The notes under the pieces are model-generated. The model did not search any database and was not told where the DNA came from. It was given only the letters and a program-made list of their open reading frames with translations. A stretch of DNA of 64,000 nt. It comes from Paenibacillus sp. FSL R5-0766. Lineage in GTDB: Bacteria > Bacillota > Bacilli > Paenibacillales > Paenibacillaceae. The translations under genes were made by a program, and so were the position numbers. The first letter of the stretch is position 1. Each line of letters begins with the position of its first letter. The stretch is from NCBI RefSeq assembly GCF_037971845.1, contig NZ_CP150227.1:372001-436000 (forward strand). Reading direction: 5' to 3'. Below, in pieces: positions 8,922-18,424 of the stretch.

Positions 8922-9884
8922 TTAAAATGATTCATTCAAGGAACGGCGTTTTCTTGCCAGTTGTGCTGCGCCAACCGCTGGAGCGGGGGCATCTTCACGA
9001 TATACAAAGTCCAACTCTCCATAATATCCTGATAACTTCTGAATAAATGTATTTCGGAAAAGTGCAGCGTATCGAAACAGTGATCCGGACAGGACAACCG
9101 GAGTGGATGCAAATTCGGGATGACGGGCAACCAGCGCCTTAGCGGTATCCGCCAATTGTGAGGCTTCGTCGATGATCAGTGCCCGGGCGGCCTCATCTCC
9201 GAGTTCAGCTGCTTCTATAGCTAAGCGGGCGATGGATGCGGTCTCGGTTTTGCCCCAATCCGTCTGATACACCCGCGTCTTTAGCTCTGATATATCCCGA
9301 AGGTTCAGATTCTTTAGAAGAAGCGGGGTTAAACGGGTGGGAGGAAGAATACCGTCATAACTCTGCATAACCACTTGGAGTGCACGCTGCCCAATACGAT
9401 AGCCGCTCCCCTCATCTCCGAGCAGATGACCCCAGCCTCCTGCACGGTATCGCTCGCCTTCCCGCGTAAATCCGTACACGATGGACCCTGTTCCAGAGAT
9501 ACACAATACACCGTGAGTATGTCCGAGAGAGGCCATCAGAGCAATCTCTCCTTCGGATACAACCCAGACGGGACAAGCTTCTGATGCCTGTTGATTGCGG
9601 CTCTTCATATAGTTACTTACTGCTTTGGCTATAAGTTGCCGTTCTTGGATCGTATCTACACCTGACATCCCAAGGCATATACCCTCACAATTTGTCGATA
9701 AATCACTTATTAGATTAAATAGCTGTTCCAGCACTCGTTGCAGTTCGGAAAGGGCTTGTTCAGTTGATACGCTGTGAGGATTCGTGGGACCGCCGCTGAG
9801 TCGGGCAAGAATTTCACCAGATTCAGAAATGATTGCTGCATCAGTATTGGTACCGCCTCCATCTACGCCTACATATACTCGCAA
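8922..9884 (-). CDS. murK: BadF/BadG-type amino-sugar kinase (MurNAc/GlcNAc kinase)
   Basis: ASKHA-fold kinase of 320 residues. It has DGGGTNTDA at residues 8-16 (phosphate 1), ISGTGSIVYG and GGWGHLLGDEGSGYRIG in the middle (phosphate 2 and sugar site) and PVVLSGSLFRY near the C-terminus (adenosine). This family includes GlcNAc kinases and the clostridial MurNAc/GlcNAc kinase MurK. Placement immediately upstream of murQ, in a locus with an ABC importer rather than a MurNAc PTS, argues that it phosphorylates free MurNAc, and perhaps GlcNAc, released in the cytoplasm. The substrate assignment is inference from context. It is transcribed divergently from the importer operon. Confidence 0.8.
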   Translation of the reverse strand: MRVYVGVDGGGTNTDAAIISESGEILARLSGGPTNPHSVSTEQALSELQRVLEQLFNLISDLSTNCEGICLGMSGVDTIQERQLIAKAVSNYMKSRNQQASEACPVWVVSEGEIALMASLGHTHGVLCISGTGSIVYGFTREGERYRAGGWGHLLGDEGSGYRIGQRALQVVMQSYDGILPPTRLTPLLLKNLNLRDISELKTRVYQTDWGKTETASIARLAIEAAELGDEAARALIIDEASQLADTAKALVARHPEFASTPVVLSGSLFRYAALFRNTFIQKLSGYYGELDFVYREDAPAPAVGAAQLARKRRSLNESF

Positions 9885-10240
9885 AGTGGCTCACCTCGCT
9901 TGCTTGGGTTTTCTTTTTACATAGTATAGTGGCATGAAAAGAAAAAGTAAAATTAAATTTTATAATAAAAAATAATGTTGAATTTTTATTTTACAACTCA
10001 TATAATGAATTCAATCTACAATTTTGGAAGGAATTAATACTGTTAATGTCAATTAAGTTGACGTTAATATTGCATTTAAGAGATTTAGCCTGCGACTGGC
10101 AGGCCCAATCTACAGGGGAGGTGCTTTTCCTTACTGCCGCGTGTATAGGTGGATTGCGTTTGAAGGCCGAATGATCACAAAGGGGTAGCATGGTTAGGCA
10201 ATGAAAGAATCGGATGATGACATGCTAAGGAGATGAAGGG
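9885..10240. promoter_or_regulatory. Divergent promoter region of kinase-murQ and importer operons with candidate operators
   Basis: No gene lies in this 356-base gap. Rightward promoter: TTGAAT (9978-9983), 17 bases, TATAAT (10001-10006). Leftward promoter: TTTACT (9946-9951 on the complement), 17 bases, TATACT (9923-9928 on the complement). Between and over them lies a perfect 15-bp palindrome TAAAATTAAATTTTA (9948-9962) and a wider inverted repeat GTAAAAT (9947-9953)/ATTTTAC (9988-9994). This is a plausible shared operator, similar in base pattern to the repeat before anmK. The importer leader from 10007 to 10240 is long; I see no riboswitch class I can name there. Confidence 0.6.
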
Positions 10241-11593
10241 ATGAAAAAGAAGGGTCTGGTATGGGCAATGTTGTTGATGATGGTCTGGGTTACAGCTTGT
10301 GGGAATAGCGGAGGTGCTGCTTCGGATGACCCGAATGCCGATGATACGGTAACGGTATGGACCTATCCTGTACATGGCACATATGAAGATGAACTGAAGG
10401 ATCTAATCTCTGATTTCAATAAAGAACACCCGAACATTACCGTGAAGACGGAAATGCTCTCCTGGGCGGAAGGGCCCAAAAAATTCGATGTCGCTTTGAA
10501 CGCGGGCAACCCGCCGGATCTTTACTTTCATAGTGTAGACGGCACATATGTGAATACGGGATTGGCACTTGAGCTGGACAACTACCTGACACCTGAGATC
10601 AAGGACGACTACCTGCCGGGTACGCTTGATTTAGGCCAGATTCAGGGGAAACAGTACGGACTGCCGTTGTATCAATTCCAATGGGCATGGGGTGGTAACA
10701 AACGCATTCTGGAGGAAGCAGGCATTGATTGGAAGTCCATTCAGCAAAATGGCTGGACCTGGTCCGAATTCAACGATGCTGCTGCCAAGCTAACCAAAAC
10801 GCTGGATGGCGGGGCCAAGCAATATGCACTGGTTACCGACGGAACCTCGCTTGACTTCATTGAAATGCTGTCCCGGAACAATGGGATGATTGATGTTCTT
10901 GATAAAGACGGCACGTTCCAATGGAATGATGGGCGCATTCTGGATACTCTCTCTTTTATCAAAAACCTGATGGATCAAGGGTATATGCCGAAGGAAACGG
11001 CGGCTCTCGCTCCAGCGAAACGGACGGATATGTTCTACGCGGGGGAAACGGCGATTATCTCCAAAGCGATTCCTTATTATGATGTGATGATTCAGAACCG
11101 CAACAAGGACATCGATGATGGCAAGGTGCAGGGAGAGAAGATTGATTTTGTCCTGTTGCCTGTACCGCATAATGATGATCAACCTGCAGCAACAACGATG
11201 GGCGGCGAAGGGTATGTAGCCTTCAAACAGAAAAAGGACAAGGGCGAACAGCATGCCAAAAATACGTTCCTGGTGATGGAGGCGCTTAGTGGTGCCAAAG
11301 CAGGGAACTCGGCCAATGAACTGGCGCTTCCATTCGTAAGACAGTCCCAGGTCGAACTGTTTAAAGGAAAAGAACTTGGTCAACCGGATAATCTGGCTGC
11401 TGCAAAAGTCATGGCAGAGAATATTGCGATGCCGGTTGTACTGGAACTGGATATCGACAAAGCATCCCAGCAAAAACAATTCAAGGAACAGGTTGTGAAG
11501 CCAAACATCCAGGCGCTGTTCTCGGGAGAAAAATCACCAGAGCAGATCGCAGAAGACTTCAAGAGCAAAGGCCAGCAGATGTTTGGACAATAA
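10241..11593 (+). CDS. CUT1 extracellular sugar-binding lipoprotein
   Basis: Solute-binding protein of a carbohydrate ABC importer, tethered to the outer face of the membrane. The 450-residue protein has a lipoprotein signal (MKKKGLVWAMLLMMVW, then VTAC with Cys20), an acidic spacer, and a type-1 SBP fold starting TVTVWTYPVHGTYEDEL, with an aromatic-rich middle (YQFQWAWGGN, NGWTWSEF) typical of sugar clefts. AAGGAG lies upstream of the start. It is the first gene of a run containing two permeases, an ATPase, a YesL-like protein, namZ and nagZ. The likely ligand is a peptidoglycan sugar such as a GlcNAc-MurNAc oligosaccharide, which is inference from gene order. Confidence 0.9.
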   Translation: MKKKGLVWAMLLMMVWVTACGNSGGAASDDPNADDTVTVWTYPVHGTYEDELKDLISDFNKEHPNITVKTEMLSWAEGPKKFDVALNAGNPPDLYFHSVDGTYVNTGLALELDNYLTPEIKDDYLPGTLDLGQIQGKQYGLPLYQFQWAWGGNKRILEEAGIDWKSIQQNGWTWSEFNDAAAKLTKTLDGGAKQYALVTDGTSLDFIEMLSRNNGMIDVLDKDGTFQWNDGRILDTLSFIKNLMDQGYMPKETAALAPAKRTDMFYAGETAIISKAIPYYDVMIQNRNKDIDDGKVQGEKIDFVLLPVPHNDDQPAATTMGGEGYVAFKQKKDKGEQHAKNTFLVMEALSGAKAGNSANELALPFVRQSQVELFKGKELGQPDNLAAAKVMAENIAMPVVLELDIDKASQQKQFKEQVVKPNIQALFSGEKSPEQIAEDFKSKGQQMFGQ

Positions 11594-11648
11594 CTCGGAC
11601 AATCAAACATAACGCAAAACCACACTGATTAGGAGAGGAGGATTCGCC

Positions 11649-12572
11649 ATGCAGACCGCCCTTGCGCCAAAACCGTCAGTGCCCCGGACTTCCCGGGTTG
11701 CCCGGTTTTGGCGAGACTACGGGTGGGCGTATTTGTTTATTTTGGCGCCTGTCCTGCTGTTTCTCATTTTTACACTGTATCCTGTTCTGACGGCTCTTGT
11801 GATGAGCTTCCAGAAATACAACATTATGAACTCAACGTGGGTAGGGTTGGATAACTACGAGCGACTGGTGAAGGATGAGACGTTCTGGAAGTCGATTAAA
11901 AATACAGTCATCTTCACCGTAGGCACAGTCCCGGTCAATATTCTCATTACATTTGTACTGTCCTATTTCATCTATCAGATGAAAAGTAAATGGCAGACAT
12001 TTTTCAAAGCTACCATGTATCTGCCTGCGGTAGCCTCCGGGGTGACCATCTCCATTGTATGGCTGGCGATCTTTGACCCGACGGATTCAGGACTGCTTAA
12101 CCGCTTCATCGGCTTGTTCGGCTTGGATCCGGTGATCTGGCTGGGCCAGTCGGGAACGGCACTCTTTTCTCTCATTCTGATGAACTGGCTTGGATCGCAC
12201 GGAGCGGGCATTATTCTGTATCTGGCAGCCATGGGTGGTATTCCGAAATCGCTGTACGAAGCGGCGGATATTGATCATGCCAGCGGCTGGACCCAGTTCA
12301 GCAAGATTACATGGCCGCTGCTCAAACCAACGACGCTGTATCTGCTCGTCACGGGTGTCATTACATCCTTCCAGGTGTTTATCTCGGTATATCTGATGAC
12401 ACAGGGTGGACCAAACTTTGCGACAACTACAATCGCTTATCTGATCTATGAGACGGCATTCAAGTTCTATGAGTTCGGATTGGCTTCGGCTCAGTCGTTT
12501 GTACTGGCGATTATCATCATTGTCATCTCCGTCATACAGTTCAAATATTTCTCCAGCGATATTGAGTATTAG
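11649..12572 (+). CDS. CUT1 sugar ABC transporter permease (MalF/UgpA type)
   Basis: Inner-membrane permease of 307 residues with six hydrophobic segments, the first beginning at about residue 28 (YLFILAPVLLFLIFTLYPVL). It carries the EAA loop (YEAADIDHASGWTQFSKITWPLL) near residues 200-222 that contacts the ATPase. It sits 55 bases after the binding-protein gene and is preceded by AGGAGAGGA. It forms a heterodimer with the next gene product. Confidence 0.93.
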   Translation: MQTALAPKPSVPRTSRVARFWRDYGWAYLFILAPVLLFLIFTLYPVLTALVMSFQKYNIMNSTWVGLDNYERLVKDETFWKSIKNTVIFTVGTVPVNILITFVLSYFIYQMKSKWQTFFKATMYLPAVASGVTISIVWLAIFDPTDSGLLNRFIGLFGLDPVIWLGQSGTALFSLILMNWLGSHGAGIILYLAAMGGIPKSLYEAADIDHASGWTQFSKITWPLLKPTTLYLLVTGVITSFQVFISVYLMTQGGPNFATTTIAYLIYETAFKFYEFGLASAQSFVLAIIIIVISVIQFKYFSSDIEY

Positions 12573-12627
12573 AGGTAGTTCAAAACACGGACTATTAGGG
12601 CACGTTGCATTAAGCATCCGGGGGTGA

Positions 12628-13470
12628 ATGAAATCCATGAAATCAACACAGAAAAAGATACTGCTCGTTGTTGCATCCATTCTGCTGGTGGTCTGGGCGC
12701 TGGTGACGGTCATTCCGATGTATTGGATGCTCGTTGGTTCGGTGCAGGATAGTGCGATGTCGGCTTCGTTTAAACCACAGATGATTCCGGAGCAGTTGTC
12801 GTTATCACCATATGAGCGCTTTTTTGCCAAAACCGATGCCTGGCGCTGGCTGTACAATTCGCTGCTCATCTCGATCATTCTGACCGTAACAAATGTATTC
12901 TTCGCCTCCCTGGCGGGATATGCGTTCGCCAAACTGAAGTTTCCGGGTAGTCAGGCGGTATTCTGGACGTTGCTTGGGACCATGATGATTCCGGCGCAGG
13001 TGACGCTGATTCCTTTGTACATTCTGATGGTCAACGTGTTTGACCTGGGAGATACGTATACGGCCATTATTCTGCCTGCTGCCGTAAGCGTAGGGAATAT
13101 ATTCCTGATGAAGCAGTTCATGTCTACGCTGCCCACATCGCTGATCCATGCGGCTCGTATTGATGCATGCAGTGAGTTCGGCATCTTCTGGAAAGTCATT
13201 CTGCCGATGGCAAAGCCGGGAATCGCGGTGCTGGCGATATTCACGTTTGTGGCTTCGTGGAACGAATTCTTCTGGCCGTTCCTCATTACCAATTCCAACG
13301 AGATGCGTACCATTCAGGTGGGGTTGGCCTCGTTTGTATTTGCCGAATCAACCGACTTCGGCGCAATGATGGCGGGGGCAACAATAGGTGCGCTGCCCAT
13401 GATCATTCTGTTTTTCTCACTTCAGCGTTATTTCCTACAGGGCATTACGATCGGTGCAGTAAAAGGTTAA
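12628..13470 (+). CDS. CUT1 sugar ABC transporter permease (MalG/UgpE type)
   Basis: Second permease, 280 residues, six hydrophobic segments. The EAA-type loop reads HAARIDACSEFGIFWKVILPMAKPG near residues 173-197, with His in place of the usual Glu at the first position. GGGGGTG lies just before ATG 12628; an ATG at 12637 is an alternative start three residues in. It pairs with the upstream permease to form the sugar channel. Confidence 0.92.
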   Translation: MKSMKSTQKKILLVVASILLVVWALVTVIPMYWMLVGSVQDSAMSASFKPQMIPEQLSLSPYERFFAKTDAWRWLYNSLLISIILTVTNVFFASLAGYAFAKLKFPGSQAVFWTLLGTMMIPAQVTLIPLYILMVNVFDLGDTYTAIILPAAVSVGNIFLMKQFMSTLPTSLIHAARIDACSEFGIFWKVILPMAKPGIAVLAIFTFVASWNEFFWPFLITNSNEMRTIQVGLASFVFAESTDFGAMMAGATIGALPMIILFFSLQRYFLQGITIGAVKG

Positions 13471-13609
13471 TTCCAATATATGTTCAACTAAACATTTACA
13501 CCATAACAGCGATCGGAAGGTTGTTCTGTCATCGGAGTGCCAGTGTAAGGATTCGTTAGTTGAACTTATATAGTTCAGGACAAGCGACAACGTAAAGGGG
13601 GATCTACCT

Positions 13610-14719
13610 ATGGCACGCGTGGAGTTTCGCCAAGTGCGCAAAGAATTCAAAGACGATCATAAAGGAACGTTCACGGCTGTGGCCGGCTCGGACTTTGTTA
13701 TAGAAGATAAGGAATTCGTAGTGTTTGTGGGTCCTTCGGGCTGTGGCAAGACAACGTCACTGCGGATGATTGCCGGACTTGAAAAGCAAACAAGCGGTGA
13801 TATTGTGATCGGTGACCGGCTAGTTAACGATCTGCATCCGAAGGATCGGGATATCGCGATGGTGTTTCAGGATTATGCACTCTATCCGCATATGACCATC
13901 CGTGAGAATCTTTCCTTTGGCCTGAAAAACCTGAAAAAGCCAAAGTCCTATATTGATGAACAGGTGCAGAATGCGGCCTCCATTCTTGGACTGGAAGCGA
14001 TGCTGGAGCGCAAACCACGCGAGCTGTCTGGTGGTCAGCGCCAGCGTGTTGCAGTGGGACGGGCGATCGTCCGTGATCCGCAGGTGTTTTTATTCGACGA
14101 ACCACTGTCCAATCTGGATGCCAAGTTGCGGGTACAGATGCGGGTGGAGTTGGGTGAGCTGCATAAACGTCTCGGTGCCACGATTGTGTACGTGACGCAT
14201 GATCAGGTAGAAGCCATGACACTTGGGGAACGCATCGTGGTCATGAATCATGGAGATATTCAGCAGGTGGCTTCACCGAAAGAACTGTATGCGAGTCCGC
14301 GGAATATGTTTGTTGCCGGATTTATCGGTTCTCCGGCGATGAACTTCATTGATGCCCGGATTGAAGGCACGCAGGTTGTCGTGGACGGTGCATCATTCAC
14401 CTTGCCAGCAGATGTACTCGCTCGTCTTCAGAGTCATCAAGGTAAGCCGGTGATTATGGGTCTGCGTCCAGAGCATATTTTTGGTGACGATGTTGCTCCG
14501 AATATCCCGACAGACCACATGCTGCAGGCGCGAGTTCAGGTTGTAGAACATCTGGGCTCCGAAAATTTGGTGTATTTCCATTCCGGTGCTCGTACTGTTA
14601 CGGCCAAGGTTCACCCGGAAACACATGCTTATGTAGGTATGGACAAAAATTTTGTACTGGACCTGCGTAAGGCACACTTTTTCGATCCAGAGACGGAGCT
14701 TGCGATTGGACGGGAGTAA
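13610..14719 (+). CDS. Sugar ABC transporter ATPase (UgpC/MsmX type)
   Basis: Cytoplasmic ATPase driving the CUT1 importer. Walker A GPSGCGKTT is at residues 41-49, the Q-loop in MVFQDYALYPHM, the signature LSGGQRQR near 140, Walker B VFLFDEPLSNLD near 160 and the switch His in VTHDQ. The C-terminal 130 residues form the OB-like regulatory domain of the MalK/UgpC family, including GLRPEHI. Length 369 is normal. In many Firmicutes CUT1 systems share a single distant ATPase, so a dedicated copy inside the operon is worth noting. AAAGGGGGATCTACCT lies before the start. Confidence 0.95.
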   Translation: MARVEFRQVRKEFKDDHKGTFTAVAGSDFVIEDKEFVVFVGPSGCGKTTSLRMIAGLEKQTSGDIVIGDRLVNDLHPKDRDIAMVFQDYALYPHMTIRENLSFGLKNLKKPKSYIDEQVQNAASILGLEAMLERKPRELSGGQRQRVAVGRAIVRDPQVFLFDEPLSNLDAKLRVQMRVELGELHKRLGATIVYVTHDQVEAMTLGERIVVMNHGDIQQVASPKELYASPRNMFVAGFIGSPAMNFIDARIEGTQVVVDGASFTLPADVLARLQSHQGKPVIMGLRPEHIFGDDVAPNIPTDHMLQARVQVVEHLGSENLVYFHSGARTVTAKVHPETHAYVGMDKNFVLDLRKAHFFDPETELAIGRE

Positions 14720-14767
14720 AAGACGAGGCCTGGTGAAGAAGGAACGGTGAGAAAGGGGAGAATAAAA

Positions 14768-15478
14768 ATGCGTAAGCTGAGTGAAGTATTGATCAAGTCG
14801 GGCGCGGAAATCTATAGGGATATTATTTCGGTGGCCTTGTACAGTTTCGTTAGCTCTACCGTATTGGTTCCCATTCTGATGTTTGCTCCGCTGCCGATCG
14901 CGGTGCTGCTTCTTGCCTTGATATATATGCCCATCCTGTTCGGGGTCTGTTATGCCATACATCACAGATTGGAACGTAAGGAACGACGCAATGGACTTAA
15001 GGATGTTTGGGTCGGAACATTGAAGGGGATAATCCCGGGAGGCTCGGTGGGTGTGCTTTTCGCGGTGCTTGGCTTCATTCTATGGTCAACCTGGTGGTAT
15101 TACGGTGGACAGGGTGGAATTACAGGTACAGCAGTGGGTGTATTCCAGACTTTCTTTGTTCTCATGGCGCTGATGTCACAGTTCTATACTTGGCAGCTTG
15201 TTTTACAAAAAAACATGGGCATCGTTCAGGCGATGGGGGAAAGTGTAAAGCTGTTCTTCCGTCACCCGGGGTACACGATGGGCGCTTATTTTCAGGCCAT
15301 GTGCTTAACTGCTTTGCTAATGCTGACTGTCGTTGGTTTCGGAGCGCTGTTTGGAGGTATGTTTGCCATCTATCAGCATAAGGTTGCTCTTAATGTGCTG
15401 GAGCCTGAAGAAGAGCCTGTCGTAACAGGCGGTAATGATCACCAGCATACAGGCTGGGTCAGCCAGGGGAATGTGTGA
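14768..15478 (+). CDS. YesL-like DUF624 membrane protein
   Basis: Integral membrane protein of 236 residues with about five to six hydrophobic segments and a soluble, acidic C-terminal tail. Pattern and neighbourhood match the DUF624/YesL family, small membrane proteins that recur beside Gram-positive sugar ABC importers and whose function is not established. I start it at ATG 14768 with AAAGGGGAG eight bases upstream; a GTG at 14747 is in frame but lacks this. The stop TGA overlaps the start of namZ (TGATG), so translation is coupled. A role in importer assembly or sensing is inference. Confidence 0.72.
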   Translation: MRKLSEVLIKSGAEIYRDIISVALYSFVSSTVLVPILMFAPLPIAVLLLALIYMPILFGVCYAIHHRLERKERRNGLKDVWVGTLKGIIPGGSVGVLFAVLGFILWSTWWYYGGQGGITGTAVGVFQTFFVLMALMSQFYTWQLVLQKNMGIVQAMGESVKLFFRHPGYTMGAYFQAMCLTALLMLTVVGFGALFGGMFAIYQHKVALNVLEPEEEPVVTGGNDHQHTGWVSQGNV

Positions 15479-16674
15479 TGGGTCAGTTGAATGGGACTGA
15501 GCAGATCCCGGCTGTAAAAACGGGAGTTGATCTTCTGTCCGGAGGGCTATCGCATCCGTGGATAACGGGTAATCGAATCGGTCTAATTACAAACCCGACT
15601 GGTATTACAGCGGATTTTGTATCGACAATAGATGTGTGCGTCGGACTGGCTAATACCGAGTTTACAGCGCTCTATGCCTGTGAGCACGGACTGAGTGGAG
15701 AGCTTCAGGCGGGTGTCAGATTCGGAGACATGCTTCATCCACGTCTGGACATTCCGGTGTTCAGCCTGTATGGAGATTACAAGAAACCTACGCCTGCAAT
15801 GCTGGCTGGAGTGGATACGGTGCTGTTCGACATTCAGGATGTGGGTATCCGTTATTACACGTATGCCTCAACCTTGTTTCATATGATGGATGCCTGTGCT
15901 GGAGCAGGCAAACGGATGCTGATTCTGGACCGTCCCAATCCGCTGGGTGGAAACGTTGTGGAAGGCGGTGTGCTGAACGCGGGGTATGAATCACTCGTTG
16001 GCGCTTGGCGTGTACCTGTACGTACCGGATTGACGATAGGTGAACTCGCCCTGATGGTCAACAGCGAGATGGATGTACCTTGCGAATTGGACGTGGTTAC
16101 CATGGAAGGATGGCAGCGCTCCATGGAGTTTGCGGATTGTGGTCTTCCCTGGATGTTACCCTCTCCCAATATGCCCACGCTGGACAGTGTGCGGGTATAT
16201 GCGGGTACGTGCCTGTTCGAAGGCACTAATGTATCGGAGGGCAGGGGCACGACTCGCCCATTCGAGTGGATTGGAGCCCCCTGGATTGAGGGTGAGCGTT
16301 TGGCGGAACGATTTCGGGAATACAAGCTGGAAGGTGTGCATGTGCATCCAGTGTACATGTCGCCAACATTCTCCAAACATGCAGGTGAGCTGTGTGGTGG
16401 TGTAAGGATTTTTGTAACGGACAGCAGGAAATTTCGGGCGGTAGAGACAGGGTTGGTGCTTTTGCATGAACTGGTGTCACTCTATCCCGAGCAATTCTGC
16501 TGGCTGGAGCCGCCAGAGCCAGGTTCGAGGTACTTTATCGACCTGCTGGCAGGGGGGAAGGTAGTCAGGGAAACCATTCATGACCGTGTTGAATTCATTC
16601 GTTTAATCGAATCGTGGAATGTACAGGCAGCGGAATGGAAGGAGCGGCGAAAGCCGTTTTTGTTATATCAATGA
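15478..16674 (+). CDS. namZ: Exo-beta-N-acetylmuramidase NamZ (DUF1343 family)
   Basis: Releases MurNAc from the non-reducing end of peptidoglycan fragments. DUF1343 proteins were shown with B. subtilis YbbC/NamZ to be exo-muramidases. Conserved blocks are GLITNPTG, YACEHGLSGELQAG, VLFDIQDVGIRYYTY, LDRPNPLGG and ECTN-like GTNVSEGRGTTRPFE. The Glu in the EHG block is a plausible catalytic residue. The protein is 398 residues and starts directly with the catalytic fold; there is no signal peptide, in contrast to the secreted B. subtilis enzyme. The start is ATG 15478, in a TGATG overlap with the upstream gene. It lies between the importer genes and nagZ. Confidence 0.9.
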   Translation: MGQLNGTEQIPAVKTGVDLLSGGLSHPWITGNRIGLITNPTGITADFVSTIDVCVGLANTEFTALYACEHGLSGELQAGVRFGDMLHPRLDIPVFSLYGDYKKPTPAMLAGVDTVLFDIQDVGIRYYTYASTLFHMMDACAGAGKRMLILDRPNPLGGNVVEGGVLNAGYESLVGAWRVPVRTGLTIGELALMVNSEMDVPCELDVVTMEGWQRSMEFADCGLPWMLPSPNMPTLDSVRVYAGTCLFEGTNVSEGRGTTRPFEWIGAPWIEGERLAERFREYKLEGVHVHPVYMSPTFSKHAGELCGGVRIFVTDSRKFRAVETGLVLLHELVSLYPEQFCWLEPPEPGSRYFIDLLAGGKVVRETIHDRVEFIRLIESWNVQAAEWKERRKPFLLYQ

Positions 16675-16705
16675 ATGGATGTTTGTTATCGGAGGGAGGT
16701 AAGAA

Positions 16706-18424
16706 ATGAGTGGGCCAAAAGAGTTATACCAGTCGAAGCTGAAAAAGATGACCTTGCGTGAGAAAATCGGGCAAATGCTGCTTTGTGGCTTTCATGGCAC
16801 CGAAGCTGCTGGCGATGTGGAACCCTTTCTCCGAAAGTATCCAATCGGTGGCGTGATCTATTTTGCGCGCAACGTTGAGTCGCCAGAGCAGGTAGAGCGG
16901 TTATCGTCAGGGCTACAGCAGATTGCCAAAAGCAGCGGTAATGTGCCGCTCTGGATATCCATTGATCAGGAGGGCGGCATGGTTGCTCGAATTACCGAAG
17001 GGATAACCTTGATGCCTGGACCAATGGCAATTGCCGCTGCCGGTTCCATTGACGATGCATATCAGGCGGCATATATCAGTGGGTTGGAGCTGAAGTCCAT
17101 GGGCATTAACATGAACTTTGCTCCGGTATTGGATGTGAACAATAACGCGGCCAATCCGGTCATCGGTGTACGCTCATTCGGCGAATCTCCACAATCCGTT
17201 GCAGAATATGGAGCCAGAACCATTGCGGGAATACAGGACGCTGGGATTGCAGCGACAGCCAAGCACTTCCCGGGGCATGGGGATACGGATACCGATTCCC
17301 ATCTGGACCTCCCAATCATCACTCATGATCGTGAACGGGTAGAGCGCCTGGAGTTGATTCCATTCCGAGCCGCTATCGCCGAAGGTGTCGATGCCATGAT
17401 GTCGGCGCATATTTATTTTCCTGCACTGGAGCCAGAGCGTCTGCCCGTAACGCTATCACAAACCGTATTAAGCGGTCTGCTTCGCCAGGAACTGGGTTAT
17501 CAGGGCATGATCGTGACAGATTGCATGGAGATGGATGCTATTGCCGTGAACTATGGCACTGTCGATGCTGCCGTAATGGCGGTAGAGGCCGGGGCAGATC
17601 TGGTGTTAATTAGCCATACGGCTAAGCTTCAAGCAGAAGCATTTGAAGCATTGTTAGCAGCTGTGAGGAGTGGGCGGATTAGCGAGAGACGTATCGATGA
17701 GTCGGTGAATCGCTTGCTGATGTACAAGGCGAAGCGTGGTTTGTTGGAGAGTGGAATGGGCGGTGCAGATGAGGATGAAGTGTATGGTGTAGTATTGAAT
17801 GCATCATTGCCAAAGGCATCAAACGCTCCTGCTCTATCCAATGGGTTGGAGCGCAACAGTTCATTACACCAAGAGGTTGCCCGCCGTATTAGCGAGAACA
17901 GTATCACACTGGTGCGCGATCAGCTGAATATGCTGCCATTGAAGCCGGAACGCACGCTGGTCATAACGGTTGCCACGTCCGTGACAACAATTGCTGACGA
18001 ACAGCTGACTCAGACGTTCACCTTGGGCTCAGCTTTATCCGACTATGGTCTGGATGTTGTCGATCTGACGGTCACGCCCGAGGAAGTTGCCATTCGTTCC
18101 GCCCGTCTGCTTCAGGCAGCGGAAGCAGATGACATTCGGCAGATTGTGGTGGGAACCTACAATGCGGGAAGTCCCTCCGGCGATCCGCAGTGCAGGCTGA
18201 TTGGTTGGATACAGCAATTGGGTAAACCACTGGCTGTTGTGGCATTGCGAAGCCCCTATGATCTGCTGGCGCTCCCGGATGCCGAGGTCTATGTAGCGGC
18301 TTACGAGAGCCGGCCACTTGCCATGGATAGCGTCGCTCAGGCGCTGATGGGGCGCATTCCTTTTGCGGGGAAACTTCCTGTAACATTAAAGCAGACAGAT
18401 GATGAAAGAGCGGATGTCTCCTAG
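16706..18424 (+). CDS. nagZ: Beta-N-acetylglucosaminidase NagZ (GH3)
   Basis: Glycoside hydrolase family 3 enzyme that removes terminal GlcNAc from muropeptides. Residues 1-340 form the TIM barrel with SIDQEGGMVARI, and KHFPGHGDTDTDSHLDLP (about 185-202) carries the His-Asp dyad that serves as acid/base in NagZ. The nucleophile Asp lies in VTDCMEMDA near residue 271. A second alpha/beta domain fills residues 395-572, as in the two-domain Gram-positive NagZ. It begins MSGPKELYQSKLKK without a signal peptide, so it should act in the cytoplasm; B. subtilis NagZ is secreted and somewhat longer. GGAGGGAGG precedes the start. It is the last gene of the operon. Confidence 0.94.
   Translation: MSGPKELYQSKLKKMTLREKIGQMLLCGFHGTEAAGDVEPFLRKYPIGGVIYFARNVESPEQVERLSSGLQQIAKSSGNVPLWISIDQEGGMVARITEGITLMPGPMAIAAAGSIDDAYQAAYISGLELKSMGINMNFAPVLDVNNNAANPVIGVRSFGESPQSVAEYGARTIAGIQDAGIAATAKHFPGHGDTDTDSHLDLPIITHDRERVERLELIPFRAAIAEGVDAMMSAHIYFPALEPERLPVTLSQTVLSGLLRQELGYQGMIVTDCMEMDAIAVNYGTVDAAVMAVEAGADLVLISHTAKLQAEAFEALLAAVRSGRISERRIDESVNRLLMYKAKRGLLESGMGGADEDEVYGVVLNASLPKASNAPALSNGLERNSSLHQEVARRISENSITLVRDQLNMLPLKPERTLVITVATSVTTIADEQLTQTFTLGSALSDYGLDVVDLTVTPEEVAIRSARLLQAAEADDIRQIVVGTYNAGSPSGDPQCRLIGWIQQLGKPLAVVALRSPYDLLALPDAEVYVAAYESRPLAMDSVAQALMGRIPFAGKLPVTLKQTDDERADVS

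Noticed and set aside
10790..11479. Minus-strand frame of 229 codons
   Set aside because: Shadow of the sugar-binding protein gene; no family pattern and no ribosome site.
12087..12932. Long minus-strand frame of 281 codons across the two sugar permease genes
   Set aside because: It is antisense to two clear permease genes, has no ribosome site, and reads as a Cys/Arg-rich nonsense chain.
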